Shown one piece after another: positions 42,315 to 49,951 of a DNA stretch of 64,000 bases. The stretch is taken from IMG/VR virus record IMGVR_UViG_3300016457_000282, positions 62,001 to 126,000 of that record, one strand, 5' to 3'. The notes beneath the pieces were generated by a model that was given only the letters and a program-made list of their open reading frames with translations, had not been told where the DNA came from and did no database searches. The stretch is from a virus. Position 1 is the first letter of the stretch; each line of letters begins with the position of its first letter. The position numbers and the translations under genes are program-made.

Positions 42315-42794
42315 TTACTCACTTAACAAATGAGCTACCCATCTATGAAGCACTTCCCATCGTACCTTCATTGTCTTAGCACCACATAGTACCAATCCGT
42401 TACCTTCTCTAATCGCGTTCCAGTCTAGCTCGAACAGATCGTACTTAGGATTGTACTCTCCTGTACGGTCACTGAACTCTGTGATTAGTACTTTCTTATG
42501 TTCTGCAGTGAACCCTAGAGCTTCTAGTATTGTATCCCACACATCATATGGTTGTCCTTGTACTTCGTTGGACAGTCCTTCCGCAGCAATTCTAAGGAAC
42601 CCTTTAGCAATATCTAACCTTATCTTTTCCTTGTGTGTCTTTGGTTGTATTTCCTCTAACTTCTCTCTCAAAGATTGGGCATATACTTTAGGACGGCACC
42701 ATCTGAACTGGTCCGTCCAATCCCAATCCCAGTACTTATTGAACTGTCTCTTTCTTTTCTCGTTTAGTATCCTAACCGCGCCTCTCTTGGCCAT
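42315..42794 (-). CDS. Unknown basic N-terminal protein
   Basis: 159 residues behind AAAGGAGGTAGT. Lys/Arg-rich start (KRGAVRILNEKRKRQFNK), Trp-rich YWDWDWTDQFRWCRPK, then a helical C-terminal half. No family recognised. Confidence 0.65.
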   Translation of the reverse strand: MAKRGAVRILNEKRKRQFNKYWDWDWTDQFRWCRPKVYAQSLREKLEEIQPKTHKEKIRLDIAKGFLRIAAEGLSNEVQGQPYDVWDTILEALGFTAEHKKVLITEFSDRTGEYNPKYDLFELDWNAIREGNGLVLCGAKTMKVRWEVLHRWVAHLLSE

Positions 42795-43000
42795 ACTACC
42801 TCCTTTCTTGTCTCAGTGAACCACTCTTCGTTTCGGTCACAAAGACGGTTTTGATTGTGTTGAAGTCGAGAGAACAGGACCAATTATTGAGTTCTGAAAC
42901 TGTATTCCAGTTATGTATGGTATGCCATTCCTTACACGTGTTACACTATACCTGTACTTCTCTCATTACTCTACCTCCTTTTCCTAAGTGGTTATTAACA

Positions 43001-43028
43001 TAAGGGACCCTAACAAAAGGGTCCCTTA
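43001..43028. terminator. 10-bp hairpin after the 43044 gene
   Basis: TAAGGGACCC-N8-GGGTCCCTTA. Placed at the 3' side of the minus-strand gene 43044-43382. No clear T-run follows on that strand, so it may end or protect the transcript. Confidence 0.5.
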
Positions 43029-43043
43029 TCAACTTAAGGTTCG

Positions 43044-43382
43044 CTATTTCTCATCTCTTACTCTGTAGTATAATTGACCGACTTCCGACCTATACAATGT
43101 CTTTCCAACTTGGGACATTACCTTCTTGTACAGATCGGGCTTCTTCTGTTCCATTAGCTTACATACCACATAGAAGGCCGCTCCTGGTCCTAATGTCTCA
43201 TACTCTTCTTGACCTACTTCCTTCTTAATTGTCCGTAAGGTTTCCCTGGCAAAGGATATGTGTCCTAGGCCGGCCGATTGTCCTTTCTTCCTCTGACGGG
43301 CTTGGGTCAATAAGTCCCTCAAGGATACCTGTTCCTCTCTTTTCTGAAGATCGGGATTGTGGATAACTGTCACTTTTTCCAT
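43044..43382 (-). CDS. Small paralogue 1 (LGHxSxxR...GxxExxTLGP family)
   Basis: 112 residues, paralogue of 45005-45316: YNPDL/HNPDLQ, RDLLTQARQRKK, LGHISFARETLRTIKKEVG, EEYETLGPG, EVGQLYYR. Behind GAAAGGAGGAG and AT-rich leader 4. The family is not known to me. Basic N-terminal helix suggests DNA or RNA binding. Confidence 0.65.
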   Translation of the reverse strand: MEKVTVIHNPDLQKREEQVSLRDLLTQARQRKKGQSAGLGHISFARETLRTIKKEVGQEEYETLGPGAAFYVVCKLMEQKKPDLYKKVMSQVGKTLYRSEVGQLYYRVRDEK

Positions 43383-43412
43383 TTTTTCTCCTCCTTTCTT
43401 CTTTTTTACCGG

Positions 43413-43458
43413 TTAACGTTTAAAATTATAAAAATTTTATTTATAAATAAGAAAATGT
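43413..43458 (-). promoter_or_regulatory. AT-rich leader motif, copy 4
   Basis: On the minus strand AGTTACATTTTCTTATTTAT then AAATAAAATTTTTATAATTT. Contains TATAAT and lies 30 bases before the gene start. Confidence 0.45.
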
Positions 43459-43483
43459 AACTCGACCATCACCTCCTTTTCTC

Positions 43484-43858
43484 TTAAAAGGCCACAATCC
43501 ACCCTTCATGCTTGAAGACAGCTTTCTTCTCAACTGTACCATCTTCAAGCACCTTTTCTTCAACCATTCTCTTTGTGAAAGAGAAAAGCGGTGTTACTCC
43601 TCTACACCGCAATATTGCCGCCAACGGAGTCATGAAGAACAAGGCTCCTCCAATCATCGCTTTTGTAACTCCGTGTTCAACGGCAATGTCGGCTAGAGCC
43701 TGTGCTTTAGACATCACTTCTTCATAAGACGGGAGTTCATTAAACGTTAGCAACTCTCTTACCTTCTCTTTATCCTTCGGTTCAATTACTCCTGCTTCAA
43801 TCTGATCCGACGTGGCTGGATGTTGTGTTAGGTTCAAAATTTTCTCCTTTTTTTCCAT
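43484..43858 (-). CDS. LNLTQHxAT-type phage protein
   Basis: 124 residues from ATG 43858 behind AGGGGGCAGAAAA. ILNLTQHPATSDQIEAGVIE, then ELLTFNELPSYEEV, AMIGGALFFMTPLAAILRCR and KAVFKHEGWIV match a family in many phages that is sometimes labelled CRISPR-associated; there is no array here. Function unknown; a nucleotide or base-sensing role has not been shown. Confidence 0.7.
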   Translation of the reverse strand: MEKKEKILNLTQHPATSDQIEAGVIEPKDKEKVRELLTFNELPSYEEVMSKAQALADIAVEHGVTKAMIGGALFFMTPLAAILRCRGVTPLFSFTKRMVEEKVLEDGTVEKKAVFKHEGWIVAF

Positions 43859-43902
43859 TTTTCTGCCCCCTTTTCTCTTTTTTACAGGATTCACGCAAAA
43901 TT

Positions 43903-43955
43903 TTAAAAAAATTTTAGATAAAATTATATGTAAATAAAAAAATATGACCTAACCT
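43903..43955 (-). promoter_or_regulatory. AT-rich leader motif, copy 5
   Basis: On the minus strand GGTTAGGTCATATTTTTTTA then TTTACATATAATTTTATCTA; includes TATAAT, just upstream of 43484-43858. Confidence 0.45.
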
Positions 43956-44026
43956 GTCCTCATTTTTTGCCTCAAAAAATTCCTACTTTTCTAAGTTAAC
44001 CTATTGAAATCATTACAACTCCTGAC

Positions 44027-44043
44027 CGGGCCATGGTGGCCCG
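44027..44043. promoter_or_regulatory. GGGCCAT palindrome, site 4
   Basis: CGGGCCATGGTGGCCCG with the box TTGAAATCATTACAACTC immediately before it. One of two arms is changed at the centre only. Confidence 0.75.
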
Positions 44044-44058
44044 TCTGTCACTACTTTC

Positions 44059-44076
44059 TGAGACAACCCCCGGCAG
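44059..44076 (+). repeat. 18-bp repeat TGAGACAACCCCCGGCAG, copy 2
   Basis: Exact match to 40852-40869; both copies lie near a GGGCCAT palindrome. Confidence 0.7.
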
Positions 44077-44179
44077 ATGAACCAAACTAACCTTCCCTTT
44101 CCTTTAACAAAGCAGACGGAGGGATCCCAAGGTCCCTTTTAAGAACCCGGTTCTTGTTACCTGACCTAAACCCGTGGTA

Positions 44180-44683
44180 CTACAGTAACTTATCTACCAA
44201 CCGGGCCAGGTCATCCAAATCTCCCCAAGGAATCTCTCTAGGATCACCTGGAGAATCGTTCCAATAATACGGATTAACCGGGTATTTCTCCTCTAACTCG
44301 AGGAGTTTTAATCCGTATCCGGTCTGAATCTCCGGGTCCCTAACCAACTCCGGCCTCTGCTTACGAGGTCTCCCTCTCTTAACCGAGGCCTTCGCTTTAG
44401 TTAGGAGATCCCTTAAGGAGCCTTCTGGAGCAGGAGTGGTCTTCTCTTCTAACCTACGTACCTCTTCTTGATACTGTAGGTTAGCTGACCACTCCGCCAT
44501 CCATGCTGATGGAGAGTGGTACGGAAGCCATTCCCACTCATTCCTCTTAAGTTTCGTGCCCAACAGAGCCTTAGGTTTGGAGGCCTTACGGTCACTTATC
44601 ACAGGACGGTGACCACGACCTCTCTTCCGTCGACTCTGAGCACGAGCCTGTTGAAGGAGCTCCTTAATATTCACTTTTCTCAC
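44180..44683 (-). CDS. AT-hook-like basic protein
   Basis: 167 residues behind AAGGAGGTGAG. KRGRPRKQRPE is an AT-hook-type core; the N-terminus is also basic (ARAQSRRKRGRGHRP). The C-terminal half (YYWNDSPGDPREIPWGDLDD) is acidic. It has a decayed paralogue at 39104-39574 and shares RDLLTKAKASVKRGR-type blocks with 43044. DNA-minor-groove binding is likely by motif. Confidence 0.65.
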   Translation of the reverse strand: MRKVNIKELLQQARAQSRRKRGRGHRPVISDRKASKPKALLGTKLKRNEWEWLPYHSPSAWMAEWSANLQYQEEVRRLEEKTTPAPEGSLRDLLTKAKASVKRGRPRKQRPELVRDPEIQTGYGLKLLELEEKYPVNPYYWNDSPGDPREIPWGDLDDLARLVDKLL

Positions 44684-44785
44684 CTCCTTTCTGGGCCGGT
44701 TGCCCTAAATACCTCAACGACTTTTTTGCCCCCGAAATTTACGAGTTTTTCAGGGTAATCTACTGAAATCATTACAATTCCTGAC

Positions 44786-44802
44786 CGGGCCATCATGGCC
44801 CG
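44786..44802. promoter_or_regulatory. GGGCCAT palindrome, site 5
   Basis: CGGGCCATCATGGCCCG with ACTGAAATCATTACAATTC just before. In the leader of 44180-44683. Confidence 0.75.
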
Positions 44803-44823
44803 TGTCGTTAAGGTATTTAGGAC

Positions 44824-44854
44824 GGTCACAAAGGATGTTCAGTCCTTTGTGACC
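44824..44854. other. 12-bp perfect hairpin
   Basis: GGTCACAAAGGA-TGTTCAG-TCCTTTGTGACC. In the 320-bp gene-free interval 44684-45004. No T-run on either side; likely a transcript end or binding site. Confidence 0.6.
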
Positions 44855-44993
44855 TTGTAACCTCATTACAGTAGGTTCGGGTTGGTTTTGAAGGTCCGTC
44901 AGTGTAGCTCCCGACCGTCCGTACCCGTTACGGATCGGGCCTTAACGGACCTTTGTGTGTAAAGAGGGTTTACAGGACTCTCCTTACCTTACC

Positions 44994-45031
44994 TTCAACC
45001 TCTACTACTTTTCCCTGTAGTAGAGGTTGAA
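44994..45031 (-). terminator. 15-bp hairpin containing a stop codon
   Basis: TTCAACCTCTACTAC (44994-45008) pairs with GTAGTAGAGGTTGAA (45017-45031). It encodes the last residues and the stop of 45005-45316 and probably ends or protects that transcript. Confidence 0.55.
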
Positions 45032-45316
45032 TACCTCCCTTTTAAACCTTTCTTCCCCTACCTCTTCTTTAATCCGGGGAAGAAGGTCAGGTTTTCTCTG
45101 TTTTATCAGTTCCACCACCACTTTGTACACAGTGGTGGGTCCGAGAGTCCCGAACTCTTCGGTCCCAACCTCTCTCTTTATTTCCCGAATGTATGTTCGG
45201 GAGAGGGACACGTGTCCCAAGGTACGTTGTGGTTTCTGGGTTTTTACCTGGGAGATCAGGGTTTTGATGGTGACCTGGGGTTTAAGGTCAGGGTTGTAAA
45301 TTTTCAAGTTCTTCAT
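45005..45316 (-). CDS. Small paralogue 2 (LGHxSxxR...GTxExxTLGP family)
   Basis: 103 residues, paralogue of 43044-43382 with IYNPDL, LGHVSLSRTYIREIKREVGT, EEFGTLGPTTVYK and VFNLYYREK. Behind AAAGGAGGAGG. Its GC and codon use differ from the neighbour (more G/C at third positions), perhaps an older or transferred copy. Confidence 0.65.
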   Translation of the reverse strand: MKNLKIYNPDLKPQVTIKTLISQVKTQKPQRTLGHVSLSRTYIREIKREVGTEEFGTLGPTTVYKVVVELIKQRKPDLLPRIKEEVGEERFKREVFNLYYREK

Positions 45317-45401
45317 AATTTACCTCCTCCTTTCTTAAGTTTAAGTGATGTTTTAATTTTAGGTAAATTATAATAGGGGAGGCGAATTTAACTCGTATGG
45401 G

Positions 45402-45640
45402 TCCTTACTATATAACCCTCTTCCTCTGTTGTACAGACCCTCTGTAATATAAACCTCACTATATGAACCTTTGTTATGTAAACTCCTATTACATAGACCT
45501 TGTTATATAGAGTCCTTACTATATAACCCTCTTCCTCTCCTGTTGTACAAACCCTCTGTAATATAAACCTCACTAATATGAACCTCGTTAATATATGAAG
45601 TCCTTACTATATGAATCCCCAGTTAAATGAACCTTCATTA
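45402..45640. repeat. Degenerate AT-rich repeats between divergent genes
   Basis: A unit of about 70 bp (TCCTTACTATATAACCCTC, then TTGTACA, ACCCTCTGTAATATAAACCT, then ATATGAACC) starts at 45402 and 45512, with a partial third at 45601. Many TATATRAACC words recur. It fills the 45317-45913 interval between divergent operons. Promoter array or origin are possible. Confidence 0.7.
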
Positions 45641-45913
45641 TATAGGTCCCTATCGTGTAGGTTCTTACTAAGTACTGTTTAAGTTCTATTTAGGTTCCCA
45701 TCTAGGTCCTATTCCTATTTTAGGTTCCTCACTAAGGTACCAATTTAAGCGCCTTTTACCTTGAGTTCCTATTCACTGTTAATACCCTTCTTTTCTCAAT
45801 CTCAGTTCTTATCTACTTCTTCTTAGATAAGTGTCGTATATCACGAACTCTTGAAAAAGGGAACAGATCGGAGGTAAACTCTAAAAAACTTGTATCAGAA
45901 GGAGTAATTAATT

Positions 45914-46657
45914 ATGTGGTATGTCAATACTATTGGAAGTAAGTACAAGTATATCAAAGCTATAGAAGAAGTTATTGATAAGGAAGTTAAAGGAACAAGA
46001 AGGGTTATAGAACCTTTTGCAGGTACTTATACTATTAGTCATTTAATGGTTAGGAAAGGTTTGCATGTAATTAGTAATGATATAGGATGGTGGTCGTATA
46101 GTATAGGGCGGGCGTTGGTTGGAGATGGGAAGTGGTTTGGCACCGCAGTGAGAGTGGTAAGTGTACTAGAAAGTGTTAGAAGGGTACCTAGTGAAGGGTA
46201 CGATAGGAAGTTGAAGAAGGATAAGATGGAAGAGATAGCAAGGAGGTTAAGAGAGAATAGGGTTAGAGGAGGAAGGTTAGTAGTTAGTAGAGGGAGTTAT
46301 GATGAGTTTTTGAGGAAAGTTAAGAGAGTGGGAAGAGGTAGTGTTGTATATATAGATACTCCTAAAGTATTTAGGTCGGCGAAGGAGAGTGTTTTTAAGA
46401 ATTTTCCTAAGTTGGACAGTTGGTTAATAGGTAAAGAAGTAGAGTATGAATTGTGGAATGAGAGTAATGTAAGAGAACATCATGAGAGGTTATTTAAGTT
46501 AGTGAGCGCGGTGGGGGTTAGGAAGGTGATTGTGGAATGCTACAAGAAGGCGGTACCTAAAGTGGATGAGATTGAGAGGATGATGAGGAAGTATTGGAAG
46601 GTAAGAAGAGCACATGAATTTAAGAATGACATTACTTTAGTAGGAGAGGAAAAATGA
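45914..46657 (+). CDS. D12-class DNA methyltransferase-like protein lacking DPPY
   Basis: 247 residues behind AGAAGGAGTAATT. N-terminal GSKYKYIKAIEEVI, SAM-loop region VIEPFAGTYTISHL (31-44), and SNDIGWW (54-60) follow Dam/D12-type enzymes. The catalytic DPPY is replaced by YIDTPKVF (DTPK at 148-151), so ordinary adenine methylation is doubtful. It may bind DNA or SAM only, or act on another base. It overlaps the next start by four bases. The coding strand is strikingly G-rich and C-poor. Confidence 0.65.
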   Translation: MWYVNTIGSKYKYIKAIEEVIDKEVKGTRRVIEPFAGTYTISHLMVRKGLHVISNDIGWWSYSIGRALVGDGKWFGTAVRVVSVLESVRRVPSEGYDRKLKKDKMEEIARRLRENRVRGGRLVVSRGSYDEFLRKVKRVGRGSVVYIDTPKVFRSAKESVFKNFPKLDSWLIGKEVEYELWNESNVREHHERLFKLVSAVGVRKVIVECYKKAVPKVDEIERMMRKYWKVRRAHEFKNDITLVGEEK

Positions 46658-47922
46658 AGGCGGTAGGTTTGGTAACTAAGAAAATTGGGGAAGTGTGCTT
46701 GGTCAAAATACCAGGAGTAAAAAGGGTTTTGGTTAGAGGAAATTGGAGGTTAGGAGAGAAGGTAGAGTTGGATGTTGACTTGCTCAAGGGGAAAGAAGAG
46801 GTAATAGTGTTGAGAGTGAAGAGTGTTAAAAAGGGAGAAGGAGAGTTGGGTGTTGAGATGGTTAGGAAGAGTGGAGCTGAGATAGGTAAGAGAGAAGTTT
46901 TAACGGGAACTTTATGTTCGCAAAGCAAGCGTAAAGTGGTGAAAGCAACTCCTGAGGTACTTTGGGATAGTAGGAGGATTCAAAAATACCTAGAGTTTTG
47001 TGATCAGTATAAATTACCTGCGAGTATTGTTAGTTGGAAGTATGGTATAGTCCCAAGGGAAGCAGAAGTGTTCAATTACGATGAGTTCGAGACTAAGAGG
47101 GTTGAGCATTGGGTGAAAGTGCTGAAAGAGGCTAGAGATAGATATGGTATAAGAGAATTGTATATGTGGTTTGACCCTAGTAAAAGAACTATGAGTAGTA
47201 CTATTTTGGAAGCGGCAAGGAGGGTGTTTGAGAAGAGTGGAGGAACGAGGCACCTGTATAACCTAAATAGATATCTAAATGGAAGGAGAGACCTCGAGGA
47301 TGTAGTTAGTTCTTGGATACCCGTGAGATCACGAGTGATTGTAATCAATTCAGGTGATTTCTCTCTGTTGTATCACCTAACAAACGAGAAGTATTGTAGG
47401 TGTGTTGTGTATGATGATAGACCATGGGCGAAGGAGGTTCAGAAGGCAGTAATTAAGAGGGAGAGGATCCCAAAGAGGTTGCCAGAGGAACTACCTGAGT
47501 TACTTAAGCATAAGAACCTAACCGTCCGTGCAGCTGCAATTCTGTATTTCCTCCGACATAAAGAGATAGGAAATGTCGATCTGTCTGAGTTGAGAGAAAT
47601 TGGAGAGATCCTCTTAAAAACTGGAAGGTATAGGAGAGTCGAAGTACGACATGTCTTTCCTAAGATACTGAAGAACGATATTGTACTGGTCAAAGAACCT
47701 ACCTCACATTCCTTCCTTGAAAAGTACTTCGGCGAGACAAAAAAAGATTTTGACTGGGATAAGGTAATGTTCAAGTTGGGAGAGGAACTCCCTTCTAGTG
47801 TACTGATAATTCGAGAAGGTAAACTGAAAGAAGTGAACAGTTTCTACCAAAAAACTGGGAAGTACTTTAGTGATAGATCGGTTTTGACTCTTAACGATAA
47901 TGTTGTGTATAGGTGCGCTTAA
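46654..47922 (+). CDS. Protein with N-terminal OB/TRAM-like domain and DUF6884/ArcS-like core
   Basis: 422 residues, translationally coupled to the methyltransferase-like gene. Residues 1-70 look like a TRAM/OB barrel (VGLVTKKIGEVCLVKIPGV; LGEKVELDVDLL). Residues about 87-170 read CSQSKRKVVKATPEVLWDSR then SIVSWKYGIVPREAEVFNYD, like DUF6884/YaaA-type and the DUF5591 core of archaeosine synthase. The remainder is mixed alpha/beta. With queD elsewhere, a 7-deazaguanine link is possible but unproven. Confidence 0.5.
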   Translation: MKAVGLVTKKIGEVCLVKIPGVKRVLVRGNWRLGEKVELDVDLLKGKEEVIVLRVKSVKKGEGELGVEMVRKSGAEIGKREVLTGTLCSQSKRKVVKATPEVLWDSRRIQKYLEFCDQYKLPASIVSWKYGIVPREAEVFNYDEFETKRVEHWVKVLKEARDRYGIRELYMWFDPSKRTMSSTILEAARRVFEKSGGTRHLYNLNRYLNGRRDLEDVVSSWIPVRSRVIVINSGDFSLLYHLTNEKYCRCVVYDDRPWAKEVQKAVIKRERIPKRLPEELPELLKHKNLTVRAAAILYFLRHKEIGNVDLSELREIGEILLKTGRYRRVEVRHVFPKILKNDIVLVKEPTSHSFLEKYFGETKKDFDWDKVMFKLGEELPSSVLIIREGKLKEVNSFYQKTGKYFSDRSVLTLNDNVVYRCA

Positions 47923-47930
47923 AGAGAAGG

Positions 47931-48782
47931 TTATTTACTTAGGAAGTTCCAAGATCTCTCAAGTGTTTCGAAGTAGAGGGTAATAGCGTTGGTTGAGCAT
48001 TTACCTGTTTTAATGTAGAGAAGGAACTCCTCTGCAAACCCTTCAGAGGGATTGGAGCGGCCGTAGGTTGATTGGATCCTGTTTCGTTGCCTCTCGTAGA
48101 TTATGTTCCAAGCTTCGAATTCTTTATTGGAAATCTTTCCCATAAGAAGGTGCCCGAATTCGTGAATCCACACGTCTTTTTCTGTCTTTACGTAACTAGA
48201 AGGGTTCCTTGTAGGTAAGGCAGGGTTCATAAAGAGGTAGTTTCGGTCACCTAGTAGTTTTTTGTTTTGGTAGTAAGACCTAAGGGACCTTTTTAAGTCG
48301 TGTTCTACCAATTCTTGAAGGAAGTTTACAAAGTTTTCGTCTAATTCCTTCACACCATAGGGAATTAAATGGAATTTCTTTGCTGTTGCGATGAACTTCT
48401 CTTGGGAAGTTTTGGATTTCTCTAGCTCAGAGATTATCTGACGGTAATAGGCTATCTTGCGCTTTCCGACATCTGTACTAAGAGCAAACCCCTTTAGTTT
48501 CCTTTTCTCTGTATCAGAAAAGAAGTGGACCTCTACGTTCTCGAGTAGTCCCGGGAATTTTTTGTCGGTGTCCTTGCACGCGGCGGCGAGCCATTTCCAG
48601 TCGATTTTCCCCTTATATGGAACTAACCCTTTGAAGGTATGAGGTGAGGAGTGTGAAAGTCTCTTAAGTAGAGATTCCGTGTCTGCTCTACGAACAAACT
48701 TAATTCCCTTAAAAAGGCTCTCTCGGATGGGGATCCTTTTTCCTTTGTAGGTAATCCACGTTATGATCCTTTCATAAGTCAT
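47931..48782 (-). CDS. Zincin-like metallopeptidase, paralogue 1
   Basis: 283 residues. WIHEFGHLLMGK holds HEFGH at 207-211, with a glutamate-rich third-ligand region SEGFAEEF (246-253). The N-terminus carries ITWITYKGKRIPI. Paralogue of the next gene. Secreted or virion-packaged peptidase toxins often have this layout; target unknown. Convergent with 46654-47922. Confidence 0.75.
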   Translation of the reverse strand: MTYERIITWITYKGKRIPIRESLFKGIKFVRRADTESLLKRLSHSSPHTFKGLVPYKGKIDWKWLAAACKDTDKKFPGLLENVEVHFFSDTEKRKLKGFALSTDVGKRKIAYYRQIISELEKSKTSQEKFIATAKKFHLIPYGVKELDENFVNFLQELVEHDLKRSLRSYYQNKKLLGDRNYLFMNPALPTRNPSSYVKTEKDVWIHEFGHLLMGKISNKEFEAWNIIYERQRNRIQSTYGRSNPSEGFAEEFLLYIKTGKCSTNAITLYFETLERSWNFLSK

Positions 48783-48807
48783 TACTTACTTGTTAACTAG
48801 CGTCATT

Positions 48808-49659
48808 CTAAAGTAAGTTCCACTCTTTGTGAAGGCTTCTAAAATACTCGTTAAGTTCTTTTGTCGAGTTATTTCCTCTTGAAATGAACAACCAAAATTC
48901 CTCTGCAAACCCTTCAGTGGGGCTAGTTCTTCCGTACTCCGAACGTAACTTTAGCTGGTTGGGATAGTAAACATCAACCCAACGTTTCCACTGAGAAGGT
49001 TGAAGCTTAGCAGTTAGGACGTGCCCGAACTCGTGAATCCACGCGTGTCTTTGTGTTAGTGGATCTCGTTTATTCAAAACGGAAGGTTGAAAGCAAATGA
49101 TTATATCGTCCGGAGTAATAGCGCTCTTTTGAGGTCTTCCTCCCCTGAGAGGAAGTATTACCAAGGGTTTCAGCTTCTCTATTTGAGTAAGATAGTAGTT
49201 TTTAAGATGAGTCAGGGTGTCGTACGTCAAGTTTGGGTTGGAGGTACCCAAACCGTATTTCGCGGCGATCTTTCGAAGTTCAGTGCGTGAGGTTGCACTA
49301 CGTAATTCCTTACTGATGATGGTAAGTACCTGTAAATCTCTTCGCCCCAGAGTATCATTAACGACAAAACTCAGTACTGACGTTCCTCTACTTGTCTTGA
49401 TTGGGATTATCTTGGTGCCGTGTAGGATTCCCGGGAACTTTTCGTCTACGGCTCGAACTGAAATCCCCAAGCTCTTCAGGTCGTACTTCGTGAAATGAGG
49501 TTCGATGTCGCCGTACCTTCTCCAATACCTTCGATCAAGCTCTTCAGCTATTGGTATAGCTTCTTTTTTCGAGAGAAAGCGGGCTCCTCTTAGGATTCTC
49601 TCCGTGATTGGAATCCTCCTGCCCTTATACGTTATCCACTTGAGGATCCTGAGCCTCAT
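48808..49659 (-). CDS. Zincin-like metallopeptidase, paralogue 2
   Basis: 283 residues, same length and plan as 47931-48782: WITYKGRRIPITERILRGA at the start, AWIHEFGHVLTAK and TEGFAEEFWLF near the end. Identity outside the motifs is low, so the duplication is old. Probably a tandem effector pair. Confidence 0.75.
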   Translation of the reverse strand: MRLRILKWITYKGRRIPITERILRGARFLSKKEAIPIAEELDRRYWRRYGDIEPHFTKYDLKSLGISVRAVDEKFPGILHGTKIIPIKTSRGTSVLSFVVNDTLGRRDLQVLTIISKELRSATSRTELRKIAAKYGLGTSNPNLTYDTLTHLKNYYLTQIEKLKPLVILPLRGGRPQKSAITPDDIIICFQPSVLNKRDPLTQRHAWIHEFGHVLTAKLQPSQWKRWVDVYYPNQLKLRSEYGRTSPTEGFAEEFWLFISRGNNSTKELNEYFRSLHKEWNLL

Positions 49660-49920
49660 TTATACCCTCGGCTCGAAAATGTAGTCACCTTGCTGTTGTG
49701 GAAGAAGGGCGATATGCCAGTACGGACTTAACAGGAGCTTTCGAGGTATTCCTTTAGGGAAGGCTTTGCATTTGTCGTTCTTGAGGTAGTGTTTACACTG
49801 ATAACATGTTGGAGAGAGCGCGTTTGCTAGGGGATATAAGGGAAGATCCTTGATTGCGTTAACTTTGGGAATCTCCACGATTTTACTCTCCTCTCTAATC
49901 AGTCGTTGACTATGTATATC
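49660..49920 (-). CDS. Small zinc-knuckle phage protein
   Basis: 86 residues from ATG 49920; an extended frame to 49995 overlaps the upstream gene and lacks a start signal. CYQCKHYLKNDKCKAFPKGI then PRKLL matches a common small phage family (CxxCKHY...CKAFPxGIP). Function unknown. Confidence 0.6.
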   Translation of the reverse strand, partial: DIHSQRLIREESKIVEIPKVNAIKDLPLYPLANALSPTCYQCKHYLKNDKCKAFPKGIPRKLLLSPYWHIALLPQQQGDYIFEPRV

Positions 49921-49951
49921 CATTAATCTGCTAAGAGAGGCAAGGGAACTC

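Noticed and set aside
43484-43858. CRISPR-associated protein
   Set aside because: The family label appears in annotations of similar phage proteins, but there is no array or cas neighbourhood and the function is not established.
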